A stretch of DNA of 64,000 nucleotides from an uncultured Cetobacterium sp. (GTDB lineage Bacteria; Fusobacteriota; Fusobacteriia; Fusobacteriales; Fusobacteriaceae), in NCBI RefSeq assembly GCF_945952365.1, contig NZ_CAMFHX010000002.1, positions 1 to 64,000 on the forward strand, read 5' to 3'. The notes below the pieces were generated by a model. It made no database searches and was not told where the DNA came from. It saw only the letters and a list, made by a program, of their open reading frames with translations. Positions 44,988-53,237 of this stretch are shown in pieces (position 1 is the stretch's first letter; each line of letters opens with the position of its first letter). The translations under genes and the position numbers were made by a program.

Positions 44988-45968
44988 CTATAGCAATGGA
45001 ATATCTTTTGCTCTACACTCTTCTAAAACTTGCTCTGGCCATAAAGATGCTTGAACCTCTCCTATATGAAGTTTGTCTAAGAAGAATAAGCAAAGTCTCG
45101 ATTGCCCTATTCCTCCACCTATTGTATAAGGTAACTCTCCTGCTAGCAATTTTTTATGGAAATCTAAAGTTTTTCTATCCTCTGCTCCTGCAATCTCTAA
45201 CTGCTTAGCTAAAGATTCCTCAGATACACGAATCCCCATCGAAGACAGTTCTAATCCTATTTTTAAAGGTTCGTAGTAAACGATTATATCTCCGTTTAAA
45301 TCCCAATCATCATAATCAGGTGCTCTTCCATCATGCTTTTCTCCTGAAGCTAAAACTTTTCCTATTTGACTTATAAATATAGCTCCATGCTTCTCTGCAT
45401 GTTTGTGTTCTCTCTCCTTTGAAGACAGTTCTGGGTAAAGAGTTTCTAACTCTTGAGAAGTTACAAATGAAATCTCATCAGGTAATTTTTTTGATAATTG
45501 AGGATAAGCCTCTCTTATATGATTCTCTGTATCCTTTAAAGATGTATATATTTTTTTTACAGTTTCATGTAATTTATCTGTTGTTCTATCTGATTTATCC
45601 AAAACTTTTTCCCAATCCCATTGATCAACATAGTATGAGTGTATTGGACTCAAGTCTTCATCTCTTCTTATAGCGTTCATATCTGTATAAAGACCTTTTC
45701 CAGAGTTAAATCCATATTTATGAAGTGCCATTCTTTTCCACTTTGCTAACGAATGAACAATCACAGCATCCTGTTTACATTTGGTATCAAAAGATACAGC
45801 TCTTTCAACTCCATTTAGATCATCATTTAACCCACTTTCTGGTGTCACAAATAGTGGTGCTGAAACTCTTGTTAAATCCAATTTTTTAGCTAAATCTCTT
45901 TCGAAGAAATCCTTTACTTTTTTAATTGCTACCTCTGTTTCTATAATATCTAATTTTGCTTTATACAT
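44988..45968 (-). CDS. asnA: Aspartate-ammonia ligase (ammonia-dependent asparagine synthetase)
   Basis: AsnA makes asparagine from aspartate, ammonia and ATP in the cytoplasm. The 326-residue protein matches the family throughout, with LTRVSAPLFVTPESGLNDDLNG near residue 36 (shown only in part: the ligand-binding SGLNDDL), GLYTDMNAIRRDED near 97, and the terminal GGGIGQSRLCLFFL near 289, like class II tRNA-synthetase motif 3. The frame extends to 45983, but that codon is part of the GGAGG site used by the ATG at 45968. A poly-asparagine leader and terminator lie upstream, which predicts control by charged tRNA-Asn. Confidence 0.96.
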   Translation of the reverse strand: MYKAKLDIIETEVAIKKVKDFFERDLAKKLDLTRVSAPLFVTPESGLNDDLNGVERAVSFDTKCKQDAVIVHSLAKWKRMALHKYGFNSGKGLYTDMNAIRRDEDLSPIHSYYVDQWDWEKVLDKSDRTTDKLHETVKKIYTSLKDTENHIREAYPQLSKKLPDEISFVTSQELETLYPELSSKEREHKHAEKHGAIFISQIGKVLASGEKHDGRAPDYDDWDLNGDIIVYYEPLKIGLELSSMGIRVSEESLAKQLEIAGAEDRKTLDFHKKLLAGELPYTIGGGIGQSRLCLFFLDKLHIGEVQASLWPEQVLEECRAKDIPLL

Positions 45969-45994
45969 ATACTCTACCTCCATATTTTTTATAA

Positions 45995-46043
45995 AATAAA
46001 AAAGCTCTTAACACTTCCATAAACGGAAATAGTTAAGAGCTTT
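45995..46043 (-). terminator. Attenuator terminator upstream of asnA
   Basis: On the minus strand AAAGCTCTTAAC (46043-46032) pairs perfectly with GTTAAGAGCTTT (46012-46001); TTTCC and GGAAG-like bases pair inside. The tail reads TTTATTTTAT. It lies 54 nt after the leader peptide stop and 30 nt before the asnA ATG. Confidence 0.88.
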
Positions 46044-46097
46044 AATCTAACAAAATATAATATACCTATTTTTAGATATACTTATACTAATTTATTT

Positions 46098-46244
46098 TCA
46101 GTTAAATTTAAATTCTTTCTTATTTTCAGGATAATGGAAATTACACAATACAAATTTCAATAGATTATTATTATTGTTGTTATTATTATTATTATTCATA
46201 TTATTAACACAATTATAATTATTATTATTGAAATTTATAAACAT
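46098..46244 (-). CDS. Poly-asparagine leader peptide of asnA
   Basis: A 48-codon frame starts with ATG 6 nt after a perfect GGAGG site and ends with TGA before the attenuator. Twenty-two codons are Asn, including eleven in a row (codons 17-27; AAT with two AAC) and four at codons 6-9. It is preceded by its own promoter and followed by asnA. In the classical leader-peptide mechanism, ribosomes stalling at Asn codons when charged tRNA-Asn is low would prevent terminator formation and switch asnA on. Between stop and terminator the mRNA can form alternative small hairpins (TTAGTATA with TATATCTAA, or ATCTAA with TTAGAT). It is too short to be found by routine gene callers. Confidence 0.85.
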   Translation of the reverse strand: MFINFNNNNYNCVNNMNNNNNNNNNNNLLKFVLCNFHYPENKKEFKFN

Positions 46245-46284
46245 AACTTCCTCCTTTTTAAAAATTTATTTTTACTATGGGGTA

Positions 46285-46313
46285 ATAATAAAACTTTTTT
46301 ATATAAAAGTCAA
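46285..46313 (-). promoter_or_regulatory. Promoter of the asnA leader
   Basis: TTGACT (46313-46308) and TATTAT (46290-46285) are 17 nt apart on the minus strand, predicting a start about 35 nt before the leader ATG. The -35 box lies just past the stop of the upstream phosphatase gene. Confidence 0.75.
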
Positions 46314-46321
46314 GATTTTTT

Positions 46322-47038
46322 TTATAAAATCTCTACATCAGATGAAATTTTATAAATTACATCCTTTCTTTCAACAAAAATTTCTGTCTTATCTCTCAGA
46401 TGTTCCTCTGTTTTTATTTTTAGCAGTAACTCTCTTGAAGGATTGATAGCTCTAGGGTTTCCAACTAAAGTTAGCATGCTGTAATCTCCATTTGTATCTC
46501 CATATGCATAGCTTTCATTTAAATCTATATCATATTTTTCACAGAAATTATTTATTGCTTTCATTTTATTTTTTGAATCCCACATTGGCGAAATATCTCC
46601 AGATAACTTTCCATCTTCATAGTGATATATAGAACCACAATAATCATCAGCACCCCATTTTTTAGCCATTCTAGAAACTAAAAAATCTGGACTTCCAGAA
46701 ATAAATATAACTTTATGCCCTTGCTCTTTATGCCATTTGATCATATCTCTTGTAAATTTATAAACTCTGTTTCCTTTAAGCTCTAAAACTTGATCTGAAA
46801 TAAAATCATTATATTGCAGCGATAACCCTTTTATAGCTTCAACATATGTTGTTGTTATATCTTCTAGGTATTTATCATAATCTCCTACTCTTTCATCCCA
46901 CTCTTTAAAAGCATCCTTTACTTTTAGCTCATACTCTCTAATATCTAAAAGTTCGTATTTTATAAGCTTTTTAAAATGCTCTGTCAATAATGAATTTCTA
47001 TAAATTGTTCCATCAATATCAAAAAATGCTGCCTTCAT
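46322..47038 (-). CDS. HAD-IB phosphatase (SerB-like)
   Basis: This 238-residue cytoplasmic HAD enzyme belongs to subfamily IB, which includes phosphoserine phosphatase and related enzymes. Motif I is FFDIDGTIYRN near residue 5, motif II is FISGSPDFL near residue 112, and motif III/IV is YAYGDTNGDYSML near residue 177. The alpha-helical cap is about residues 20-85. The substrate may be phosphoserine or another small phosphomonoester. A CAGGAGG site precedes the start. It follows the nucleoside phosphorylase gene by 23 nt. Confidence 0.82.
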   Translation of the reverse strand: MKAAFFDIDGTIYRNSLLTEHFKKLIKYELLDIREYELKVKDAFKEWDERVGDYDKYLEDITTTYVEAIKGLSLQYNDFISDQVLELKGNRVYKFTRDMIKWHKEQGHKVIFISGSPDFLVSRMAKKWGADDYCGSIYHYEDGKLSGDISPMWDSKNKMKAINNFCEKYDIDLNESYAYGDTNGDYSMLTLVGNPRAINPSRELLLKIKTEEHLRDKTEIFVERKDVIYKISSDVEIL

Positions 47039-47061
47039 AAATCACTACCTCCTGTGAGTTA

Positions 47062-47874
47062 TTATAACTCTTTTACTGTTTCAGCAATCCACTTACAGAA
47101 TCTCTCTCCTGTTGCGTTTGCTATCTCTACAACCTCTTCATGTGAATGTGGCTTTGTTGCAATTCCTGTAGCCATATTAGTTATACAAGATATTCCTAAT
47201 ATTTTCATTCCAAGATAGTTTGCCACGATTGACTCTGGAACTGTTGACATACCAACTGCTGATGCTCCCATTCCCATCATCATACTTACTTCTGCTGCTG
47301 TTTCATAAGTTGGACCAGATGACCCTAAGTAAATTCCCTCTTCAAACTCTATATTTAATCTATTTGCAACAGACTTAGCTTTTTCTATTAAAGCCTTACT
47401 ATAAGTTTCTGACATATCTGGGAATCTTGGTCCAAATCTCTCATCATTTTTTCCAATTAAAGGATTTGTTCCAAAGAAGTTGATATGATCATTTATAATC
47501 ATAAGTGTCCCTGGCTTAAAACTTCTATTAGCTCCACCAGCAGCATTACTTACAATCATAGTTTCTATTCCAAATTTCTTAAATACATATTGAGGGTAAG
47601 TTACCTCTTTCATATTATACCCTTCGTAATAGTGGAATCTTCCCTTCATAACTAAAACTTCAACACCATTTATTGTTCCAAATACAAGTTCACCAGCATG
47701 ACCAGCTACTGTTGAAACTGGAAAGTTTGGTATCTCCTCATATGGTATAACTATTTTATTCTCTACATAATCAACTAACCCACCAAGACCAGAACCTAAT
47801 ATTATAGCTATCTTCGGCCTATTAGTCACTTTTAAATTTAAAAACTCTACAGTTTCCATCACTTTATTGTACAT
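47062..47874 (-). CDS. punA: Purine nucleoside phosphorylase (trimeric type)
   Basis: This cytoplasmic enzyme cleaves purine nucleosides with phosphate to free base and pentose-1-phosphate. At 270 residues it fits the trimeric PNP-I family. Phosphate-binding GSGLGG is near residue 28, GRFHYYEGY near 80, SNAAGGAN near 110, and the purine-site segments YETAAEV near 187 and SCITNMATG near 230 are all present. It follows fabK after a terminator-like hairpin. The neighbouring nucleoside-gate membrane protein supports a purine-salvage setting. Confidence 0.92.
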   Translation of the reverse strand: MYNKVMETVEFLNLKVTNRPKIAIILGSGLGGLVDYVENKIVIPYEEIPNFPVSTVAGHAGELVFGTINGVEVLVMKGRFHYYEGYNMKEVTYPQYVFKKFGIETMIVSNAAGGANRSFKPGTLMIINDHINFFGTNPLIGKNDERFGPRFPDMSETYSKALIEKAKSVANRLNIEFEEGIYLGSSGPTYETAAEVSMMMGMGASAVGMSTVPESIVANYLGMKILGISCITNMATGIATKPHSHEEVVEIANATGERFCKWIAETVKEL

Positions 47875-47899
47875 AACACTTCTCCCTTATTTTTTTAGA

Positions 47900-47925
47900 T
47901 AAAAAGGGTAGATTACTCTACCCTT
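47900..47925 (-). terminator. Terminator between fabK and punA
   Basis: AAGGGTAG and CTACCCTT form an 8-bp stem with an AGTAAT-type loop followed, on the minus strand, by TTTATCTAAAAAAATAAGG. The tail is short, so termination may be partial. Confidence 0.65.
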
Positions 47926-47931
47926 CCATTG

Positions 47932-48888
47932 TTAAAAAGTTATTGTTGAAAATCTTTGATCTAGTTTTACTTTTTCCTCTTTTAACTCGTTCATTAACTT
48001 ATCTACAATCTCTTGGCAGCTTAAAGCTTCTTTAACTAATCCTGCAACTTGTCCTGACATTACACTTCCATTTTGAACGTCTCCATCTACAACTGCTAGT
48101 CTTAATTTTCCTTTTCCTAACTCTTCGATCTCCTCTTTTGGAGCTCCTTTTTCCTCTAATTCTAAGATAGTCTTAGAGAACTTGTTATTTAAAACTCTAA
48201 CTGGATGCCCTGTATAGTTTCCAGTAGTAACTGTTGATCTATCCTTTGCTTTTAACACTAAGTTTTTATAATTCTCATGTACATCACACTCGTGAGCAAC
48301 TATGAATATAGTTCCTACTTGAATAGCTTCTCCACCTAGTGCTAACGCTGCTAAGAATTGCTCTCCTGAAGCTATTCCTCCAGCAACGATAACAGGAACT
48401 GAAACCTCTCTTGCAACTTGAGTAGCAAGTGCCATTGTTGTGATTTCTCCGATATGCCCTCCAGCTTCTAATCCTTCAGCTATAATTGCATCTGCTCCTA
48501 TTTTTTCCATTCTCTTTGCTAATGCAACTGATGCAACTACAGGTATAACTTTTATTCCTGCAGCTTTTAATTTTTCCATGTATATTCCTGGATTTCCTGC
48601 TCCAGTTGTAACAACTTTTACTCCCTCTTCTATACATACATCTATTTGCTCGGCAACACTTTCCATCATTAACATTAAGTTAACTCCAAATGGATTTTCC
48701 GTGATTGACTTTGCCTTTTTAATCTCTGCTCTTAAAATTTCAGGTGGCATTCCTCCACCAGCGATTATTCCTAATCCACCAGCTTTAGATACATGTCCTG
48801 CTAAGTTTCCATTTGATATCCATGCCATCGCACCTTGGATAATTGGATATTTAACTCCTAATAATTCACAAATTCTATTTTTTTGCAT
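47932..48888 (-). CDS. fabK: Enoyl-ACP reductase, flavin type
   Basis: FabK reduces trans-2-enoyl-ACP in the last step of each fatty-acid elongation round, with FMN and NADH. The 318-residue protein is related to nitronate monooxygenases. It has [15 protein letters not shown] near residue 16, GLGIIAGGG near 38, GAGNP near 97, [11 protein letters not shown] near 137 and AGGIASGEQ near 169, as in FabK. The start follows a GGGAGGAAAAG site. The upstream PHP gene is 19 nt away, so they likely share a transcript. Confidence 0.9.
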   Translation of the reverse strand: MQKNRICELLGVKYPIIQGAMAWISNGNLAGHVSKAGGLGIIAGGGMPPEILRAEIKKAKSITENPFGVNLMLMMESVAEQIDVCIEEGVKVVTTGAGNPGIYMEKLKAAGIKVIPVVASVALAKRMEKIGADAIIAEGLEAGGHIGEITTMALATQVAREVSVPVIVAGGIASGEQFLAALALGGEAIQVGTIFIVAHECDVHENYKNLVLKAKDRSTVTTGNYTGHPVRVLNNKFSKTILELEEKGAPKEEIEELGKGKLRLAVVDGDVQNGSVMSGQVAGLVKEALSCQEIVDKLMNELKEEKVKLDQRFSTITF

Positions 48889-48907
48889 TTTTCTTTTCCT
48901 CCCAAAA

Positions 48908-49657
48908 TTAAGAGTCTACTTTTTTACTTCTCAACTCTTGTCTCAGTTTTAAAAATTCTTCAAAAGCTTCTTTTGAACTATTTATAATTAGCTCTTCTGG
49001 ATAATCAACTTCATTTAAAAGCTCAATTGCCCTTTGAAACTCTCCTATATGACCAGAATAGTGTGCATCTGTCCCTAAAGCTATAAAACATCTCTCTTCT
49101 TTGGCTAATTCTAACATTGTTTTACAATTTTTTCTAGAACCAACTCTTGTGATTGTTCCTAGAGATGTATTATTCACCTCTAAAGCCACTTTATTTTCTT
49201 TTGCGATTTTTACTATTCTTTTATAATCTACTGGAAAGATTGGATTTCCCAGATGAACTATTATATCAGCTTTTTGCTTTTTTATCAAACTCAATATAGC
49301 TGTCGTATTTTTCTCAATATCATCTATTGCTCCATACTCATCAACTACATGAAATCCAGCTAAAACTAATTCTATATGATCATATACTCTTTGGTTAATA
49401 TCTAACTTTCCATTTGTATCAAGTATATTAGCTTCTACACCTTTAACAACTCTAACTCCATCAATAATTTCTGGTAAAATTGCTATATTTACTAAATGCC
49501 ACCAATGAGGAGTATCTTGTAAAGCAGGACCGTGATTTGTAATCGCTATCACTTCCATTCCTTTTTTTGCCGCTGCAGATATATTTTCCTCTAATGTACT
49601 AAAAGCGTGTGGATTTACATTTGTATGAATATGTAAATCAATTTTATACTCTTTCAT
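48908..49657 (-). CDS. PHP-domain metal-dependent phosphatase (YcdX-like)
   Basis: This protein of about 249 residues has the PHP fold, a trinuclear-metal hydrolase related to YcdX phosphatase. Metal-binding segments appear in order: [16 protein letters not shown] near residue 5, AITNHGPAL near 39, [10 protein letters not shown] near 95, HLGNPIFP near 130, and [13 protein letters not shown] near 190. Its natural substrate is unknown. The frame extends to 49669 but a TGGGGG site fits the ATG at 49657. It lies between fabK and the membrane protein gene. Confidence 0.83.
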   Translation of the reverse strand: MKEYKIDLHIHTNVNPHAFSTLEENISAAAKKGMEVIAITNHGPALQDTPHWWHLVNIAILPEIIDGVRVVKGVEANILDTNGKLDINQRVYDHIELVLAGFHVVDEYGAIDDIEKNTTAILSLIKKQKADIIVHLGNPIFPVDYKRIVKIAKENKVALEVNNTSLGTITRVGSRKNCKTMLELAKEERCFIALGTDAHYSGHIGEFQRAIELLNEVDYPEELIINSSKEAFEEFLKLRQELRSKKVDS

Positions 49658-49691
49658 TTTTACCCCCATAAATTTATATAATTTTATTTAA

Positions 49692-50852
49692 TTACATGAA
49701 AAGTGTATATAAAATATTTGTTACTACTCCTGCTACAATCCCACCAATTGTATGGCTAAATATAGCTTTTCCTGTCAGCTTTCTATAACCTAGACTATCC
49801 ATCATCGCAACGTGTGTACTTAAATATCCACTCCAAGTCATTCCCATAGCTGTGAATACAGCAATCTCTCTTGAGGTAATTGCTTTATCTGCTATAAATT
49901 GTGGTACAAGACCTAATGCTGCTCCTACTGCTCCTAAAGATGTTATTGGAAACGCCAATGCTTTTGCACTTGTAAATCCAAATAGTGGTTTTAAAATAAA
50001 TTGTAATTTTTCACCTACATATGGTAAAAGAGCAATTCCTTCATAAGCTGCTCCTGTATATCCATTTTCTCCAGCTCCATTTGTTAATAGTAAAACTGTC
50101 GTACATATTATAAGAACTCCAGGAATAATCTCCATTCCCATCTGAACTCCATTTTTCCCACCTTCTAAAAGAGCTTCTAACAATCTCTCTAAAACATTTC
50201 CATCTCTTATATCTCTATACTCAAAAAAACTTACTGTTGAGTCATCCTTCTCTACTAAATCACCCTTTTCATGGAAAATCTTTTTAGTAAAATTAATCAT
50301 CAGATTAACACTGACAATACTTCCTATAAACGCCCCTAAATTTCCTAAAACAACTGGAAATACAAGATTTTCATTCATACTTCCACTCTGAGCAATCATA
50401 AATGTCGATACTATAAATCCCATTCCAAATGATGTCCCTAAATTTGTTAATGCTGGTAATTGATACTTTTTAAAATATTTTGTAAACCCTTTATCTGCAG
50501 ATAAGCTAAGTATTGCTGGATTATCAGATATATACGTTGTTAAAACTCCTAGTGCTGCTGCTCCAGGTAGTCTGTATAACGGCTTCATAAGTGGCGATAA
50601 TAACTTATTTAAAATTGCTATCACTCCAAACTCAGATAAAATTCCTGCAAATGCTCCCGCTATAACTGAAACTCCCATTATAAAAAATACCGTATTTAAT
50701 AGTAAATCATGTGCAGTTTTTATAATTGTATTTATCATATTTATTCCACCCATTTTACTAGATAAAAGATAGATTAATGTTGATAATATCGCTATGCAAA
50801 CTATTCCTTCTAGTCCCATAGCTTTTTTTCTTCTTGAATGATTCGTATTCAT
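49692..50852 (-). CDS. Nucleoside-recognition (Gate) domain membrane protein, CD0519/CD1768 type
   Basis: This 386-residue inner-membrane protein has about eight to nine membrane segments and contains the nucleoside-recognition Gate domain also found in spore maturation proteins SpmA/SpmB and concentrative nucleoside carriers. Typical parts are GVSVIAGAFAGILSEFGV near residue 60 and the TTYISDNPAILSLSADKG segment near residue 105. The substrate is not established for the family. The nearby purine nucleoside phosphorylase gene makes a nucleoside or base plausible. It is probably the first gene of the run down to the phosphatase. Confidence 0.75.
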   Translation of the reverse strand: MNTNHSRRKKAMGLEGIVCIAILSTLIYLLSSKMGGINMINTIIKTAHDLLLNTVFFIMGVSVIAGAFAGILSEFGVIAILNKLLSPLMKPLYRLPGAAALGVLTTYISDNPAILSLSADKGFTKYFKKYQLPALTNLGTSFGMGFIVSTFMIAQSGSMNENLVFPVVLGNLGAFIGSIVSVNLMINFTKKIFHEKGDLVEKDDSTVSFFEYRDIRDGNVLERLLEALLEGGKNGVQMGMEIIPGVLIICTTVLLLTNGAGENGYTGAAYEGIALLPYVGEKLQFILKPLFGFTSAKALAFPITSLGAVGAALGLVPQFIADKAITSREIAVFTAMGMTWSGYLSTHVAMMDSLGYRKLTGKAIFSHTIGGIVAGVVTNILYTLFM

Positions 50853-50904
50853 ATTTTCTATTTCTCCTTTTTCTATAATACTACACTATAGAGTATCCTA
50901 ATTT

Positions 50905-51729
50905 TTAAAATTTTTCAATTTTTTTTACAGGAATATATATATCAACGATTCCTCCAAATCCATTTTCAAGAGGAACAACCACTTCGTTTCCAATCTCTAT
51001 CGAATCTCCAATAATCTCAAAATTGTTCTCTTTAATAAATCTATGTAAATTTTCATAGGTTAATTTTATCATATCAAAAGTCGCTTTATGTCTTAACATA
51101 ATACAATGCTTACTTTCGATAAGCTCTTCTCCTAAAATACTATGCTCTTCTGGAACTAACAATCCTATTTCACTTATAGGAATCTCTGAATTTTCATATA
51201 TATCCTTTTGCTTTACTTTGGTAATATATAAAATATCTTTTATTTTATTTTTATTTCCTAATCGTTGAAGCTTATCATATGTTTCAGCTATCTCTTTTTC
51301 ATCTAAAGGATTTTTTATTTTTATAAAGTAAACCTTCATACTTTTTAACTCTATCACTTGAACTTTTTCCTCTAAATTTGAAGACATCTCTTTAAAACAC
51401 AAAATTTTCTCTTGAATAGTGTCTCGACTTTTTCTTAACTCCTCTATTTTTTTATTGATATCAGCTACTTTTTCCTCTAAAAATTCTAAACTTTTTGAAG
51501 GAGTTTTTACTTTACTGTATTCTTTTATTTCTTCTAATGAAAATCCAGCTTCTTTTAAAGTTATAATAAAAAACAAATCCCATATTTGAGAATTAGAATA
51601 AAATCTATATCCATTGCTCTCATCAATATATTCTGGAACTAAAATCCCTTTTTTATGGTAAAAAATCAATGTCTGTTTCGAAATATCCCCTATTTTTGCT
51701 AATTCTGAAATTTTATATCTATTTTTCAT
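50905..51729 (-). CDS. MerR-family regulator with effector-binding domain
   Basis: The 274-residue protein has an N-terminal MerR winged helix (YKISELAKIGDISKQTLIFY, residues 4-23), a coiled-coil dimer helix (about 75-120) and a C-terminal GyrI-like multidrug-binding domain like BmrR/BltR. It is divergent from a MATE efflux gene whose promoter has a 20-bp spacer, the spacing MerR activators need. It therefore probably switches the pump on when it binds a toxic organic compound. The start has an AGGAG site. Confidence 0.88.
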   Translation of the reverse strand: MKNRYKISELAKIGDISKQTLIFYHKKGILVPEYIDESNGYRFYSNSQIWDLFFIITLKEAGFSLEEIKEYSKVKTPSKSLEFLEEKVADINKKIEELRKSRDTIQEKILCFKEMSSNLEEKVQVIELKSMKVYFIKIKNPLDEKEIAETYDKLQRLGNKNKIKDILYITKVKQKDIYENSEIPISEIGLLVPEEHSILGEELIESKHCIMLRHKATFDMIKLTYENLHRFIKENNFEIIGDSIEIGNEVVVPLENGFGGIVDIYIPVKKIEKF

Positions 51730-51738
51730 AATTTCTCC

Positions 51739-51770
51739 TTGACATTATAGTTAAGTATATAGTTTATAAT
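51739..51770 (+). promoter_or_regulatory. MerR-type promoter of the MATE gene
   Basis: A perfect TTGACA (51739-51744) and a perfect TATAAT (51765-51770) are 20 nt apart, an overlong spacer typical of MerR-activated promoters. The spacer holds TATAGTTAAGTATATA, a partial dyad. Confidence 0.7.
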
Positions 51771-51820
51771 ACCACATATGACTAATTTAATAAAATTTTA
51801 ATTTAATAGAGGAGAGGAAA

Positions 51821-53137
51821 ATGTCACAAAATATTACCCTTGAAAATGGGTGCGTAAAAAAACTATTTTTTAAATTTGCAATACCTAGTATCTTAGGAAT
51901 GCTTATTGTATCACTACAAATTATGGTCGATGGATTATTCTTGAGTAAGGGCGTTGGACCATTGGGACTAGCTGCTGTTAATCTATCTATGCCTCTTATC
52001 AATCTTTTACTGAGTATAGCTTTGATGATTTGTATTGGAGGAGGAGTCTTAGTAGGAATTGCTTCTGGAAATGGAGAGAAAGAAAGAGCAAAAAGTCTTA
52101 CAAGTTTAACTTTAATCCTACTTCTAGGAGTTCTTCTTTTTATATCAATATTTTTACTTCTTAATTTTGATGCTGTGATGAAACTTTTAGGTACAAACTT
52201 AGAAACATATGATCTTGTTAAGAAATATTTAGCTATTCTAATTCCAGGTTCTATATTCTTCAGTATGCCTATTTTTACTGAAACATTCGTTAGAATTATT
52301 GGTAAACCTAATCAGGTTTTCGTGAGTGGAGCAATCTGCTTTTTAACAAATGTATTTTTAGATTATATCTTTGTTATTAAACTTGGTATGGGAATGGAAG
52401 GAGCTGCTGTTGCATCGTGTTTTGCTAATATGTTTGGTGCTCTTAGCTTATTTTATCACGTACAATTTGGCAAAATATCTGGAACATTAAAAGATATTAA
52501 AGATATTTTCTACAATGGTAGTTCAGAGATGCTAACTGTTATTTCTAGTGCTGTTACAACTTATATTTTCAATATCATCATTATGAAAAACATTGGTGTT
52601 TTAGGAGTTTCAGCATTAACAATCGTATTCTATATTAACTCTATTGTTAATATCTCTCTATATGGTTTATCTCAAGCATTACAACCTATTATTTCTTACA
52701 ACTTAGGAGCTAAAAGAGGAGACAAAATCAAAGATGTTTTAAAAGTTGCTTTAAAATCTGGAGCTGCGATTGGAATAATTACTTTTATATCTATGCATCT
52801 TTTCGGAGATAAAATTATTGCTCTTTTCTCAAATGGAAATAAGGAACTTCAAGATTTAACAAATAGAGCAATATTCTTCTTTACTTTTGCTTACTTATTG
52901 TCGTTTATCAATATTATATCAAGTAGTTTCCATACATCTATTGAAAAACCTTTTGAGTCTGCTTTTATATCTTGTGGAAGAGCTATAATATTTGTATTGA
53001 TTCCACTATTTACATTGCCAATGATAATTGGAGAAACTGGAATTTGGTTAGCTATTCCGTTAGCAGAACTTATCTGTCTTTCAGTAAGTATTCCACTTAT
53101 GAGAAAATCTTTAAAAAAACTTCCTCTTAATATTTAA
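51821..53137 (+). CDS. MATE-family multidrug efflux pump
   Basis: This 438-residue inner-membrane antiporter exports cationic drugs or metabolites using a Na+ or H+ gradient. It has twelve membrane segments in two homologous halves; the first carries IPSILGMLIVSLQIMVDGLF near residue 25 (start of the MATE fold) and the second the matching GLSQALQPIISYNLGAK near residue 286. Its divergent MerR-type gene and 20-bp-spaced promoter point to drug-inducible expression. A GAGGAG site precedes the ATG and a terminator overlaps its end. Confidence 0.9.
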   Translation: MSQNITLENGCVKKLFFKFAIPSILGMLIVSLQIMVDGLFLSKGVGPLGLAAVNLSMPLINLLLSIALMICIGGGVLVGIASGNGEKERAKSLTSLTLILLLGVLLFISIFLLLNFDAVMKLLGTNLETYDLVKKYLAILIPGSIFFSMPIFTETFVRIIGKPNQVFVSGAICFLTNVFLDYIFVIKLGMGMEGAAVASCFANMFGALSLFYHVQFGKISGTLKDIKDIFYNGSSEMLTVISSAVTTYIFNIIIMKNIGVLGVSALTIVFYINSIVNISLYGLSQALQPIISYNLGAKRGDKIKDVLKVALKSGAAIGIITFISMHLFGDKIIALFSNGNKELQDLTNRAIFFFTFAYLLSFINIISSSFHTSIEKPFESAFISCGRAIIFVLIPLFTLPMIIGETGIWLAIPLAELICLSVSIPLMRKSLKKLPLNI

Positions 53138-53151
53138 GGGAAGTTTTTTTA
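53117..53151 (+). terminator. Rho-independent terminator of the MATE gene
   Basis: AAACTTCC and GGAAGTTT form an 8-bp stem, overlapping the last codons, followed by T residues. Confidence 0.75.
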
Positions 53152-53237
53152 TTTAAACAAAATATTTATTTTGTAATTTACTACATTATATGGTAATAAT
53201 AATAACAATACTATTTAGAAAAAAGGGGTGTTTTAAA

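Noticed and set aside
46150-46200. ATT/AAT trinucleotide run as a simple microsatellite
   Set aside because: On the minus strand the run lies in frame in a complete leader with promoter, ribosome site and stop upstream of asnA. Interspersed AAC codons and flanking non-Asn codons fit coding use better than a plain repeat.
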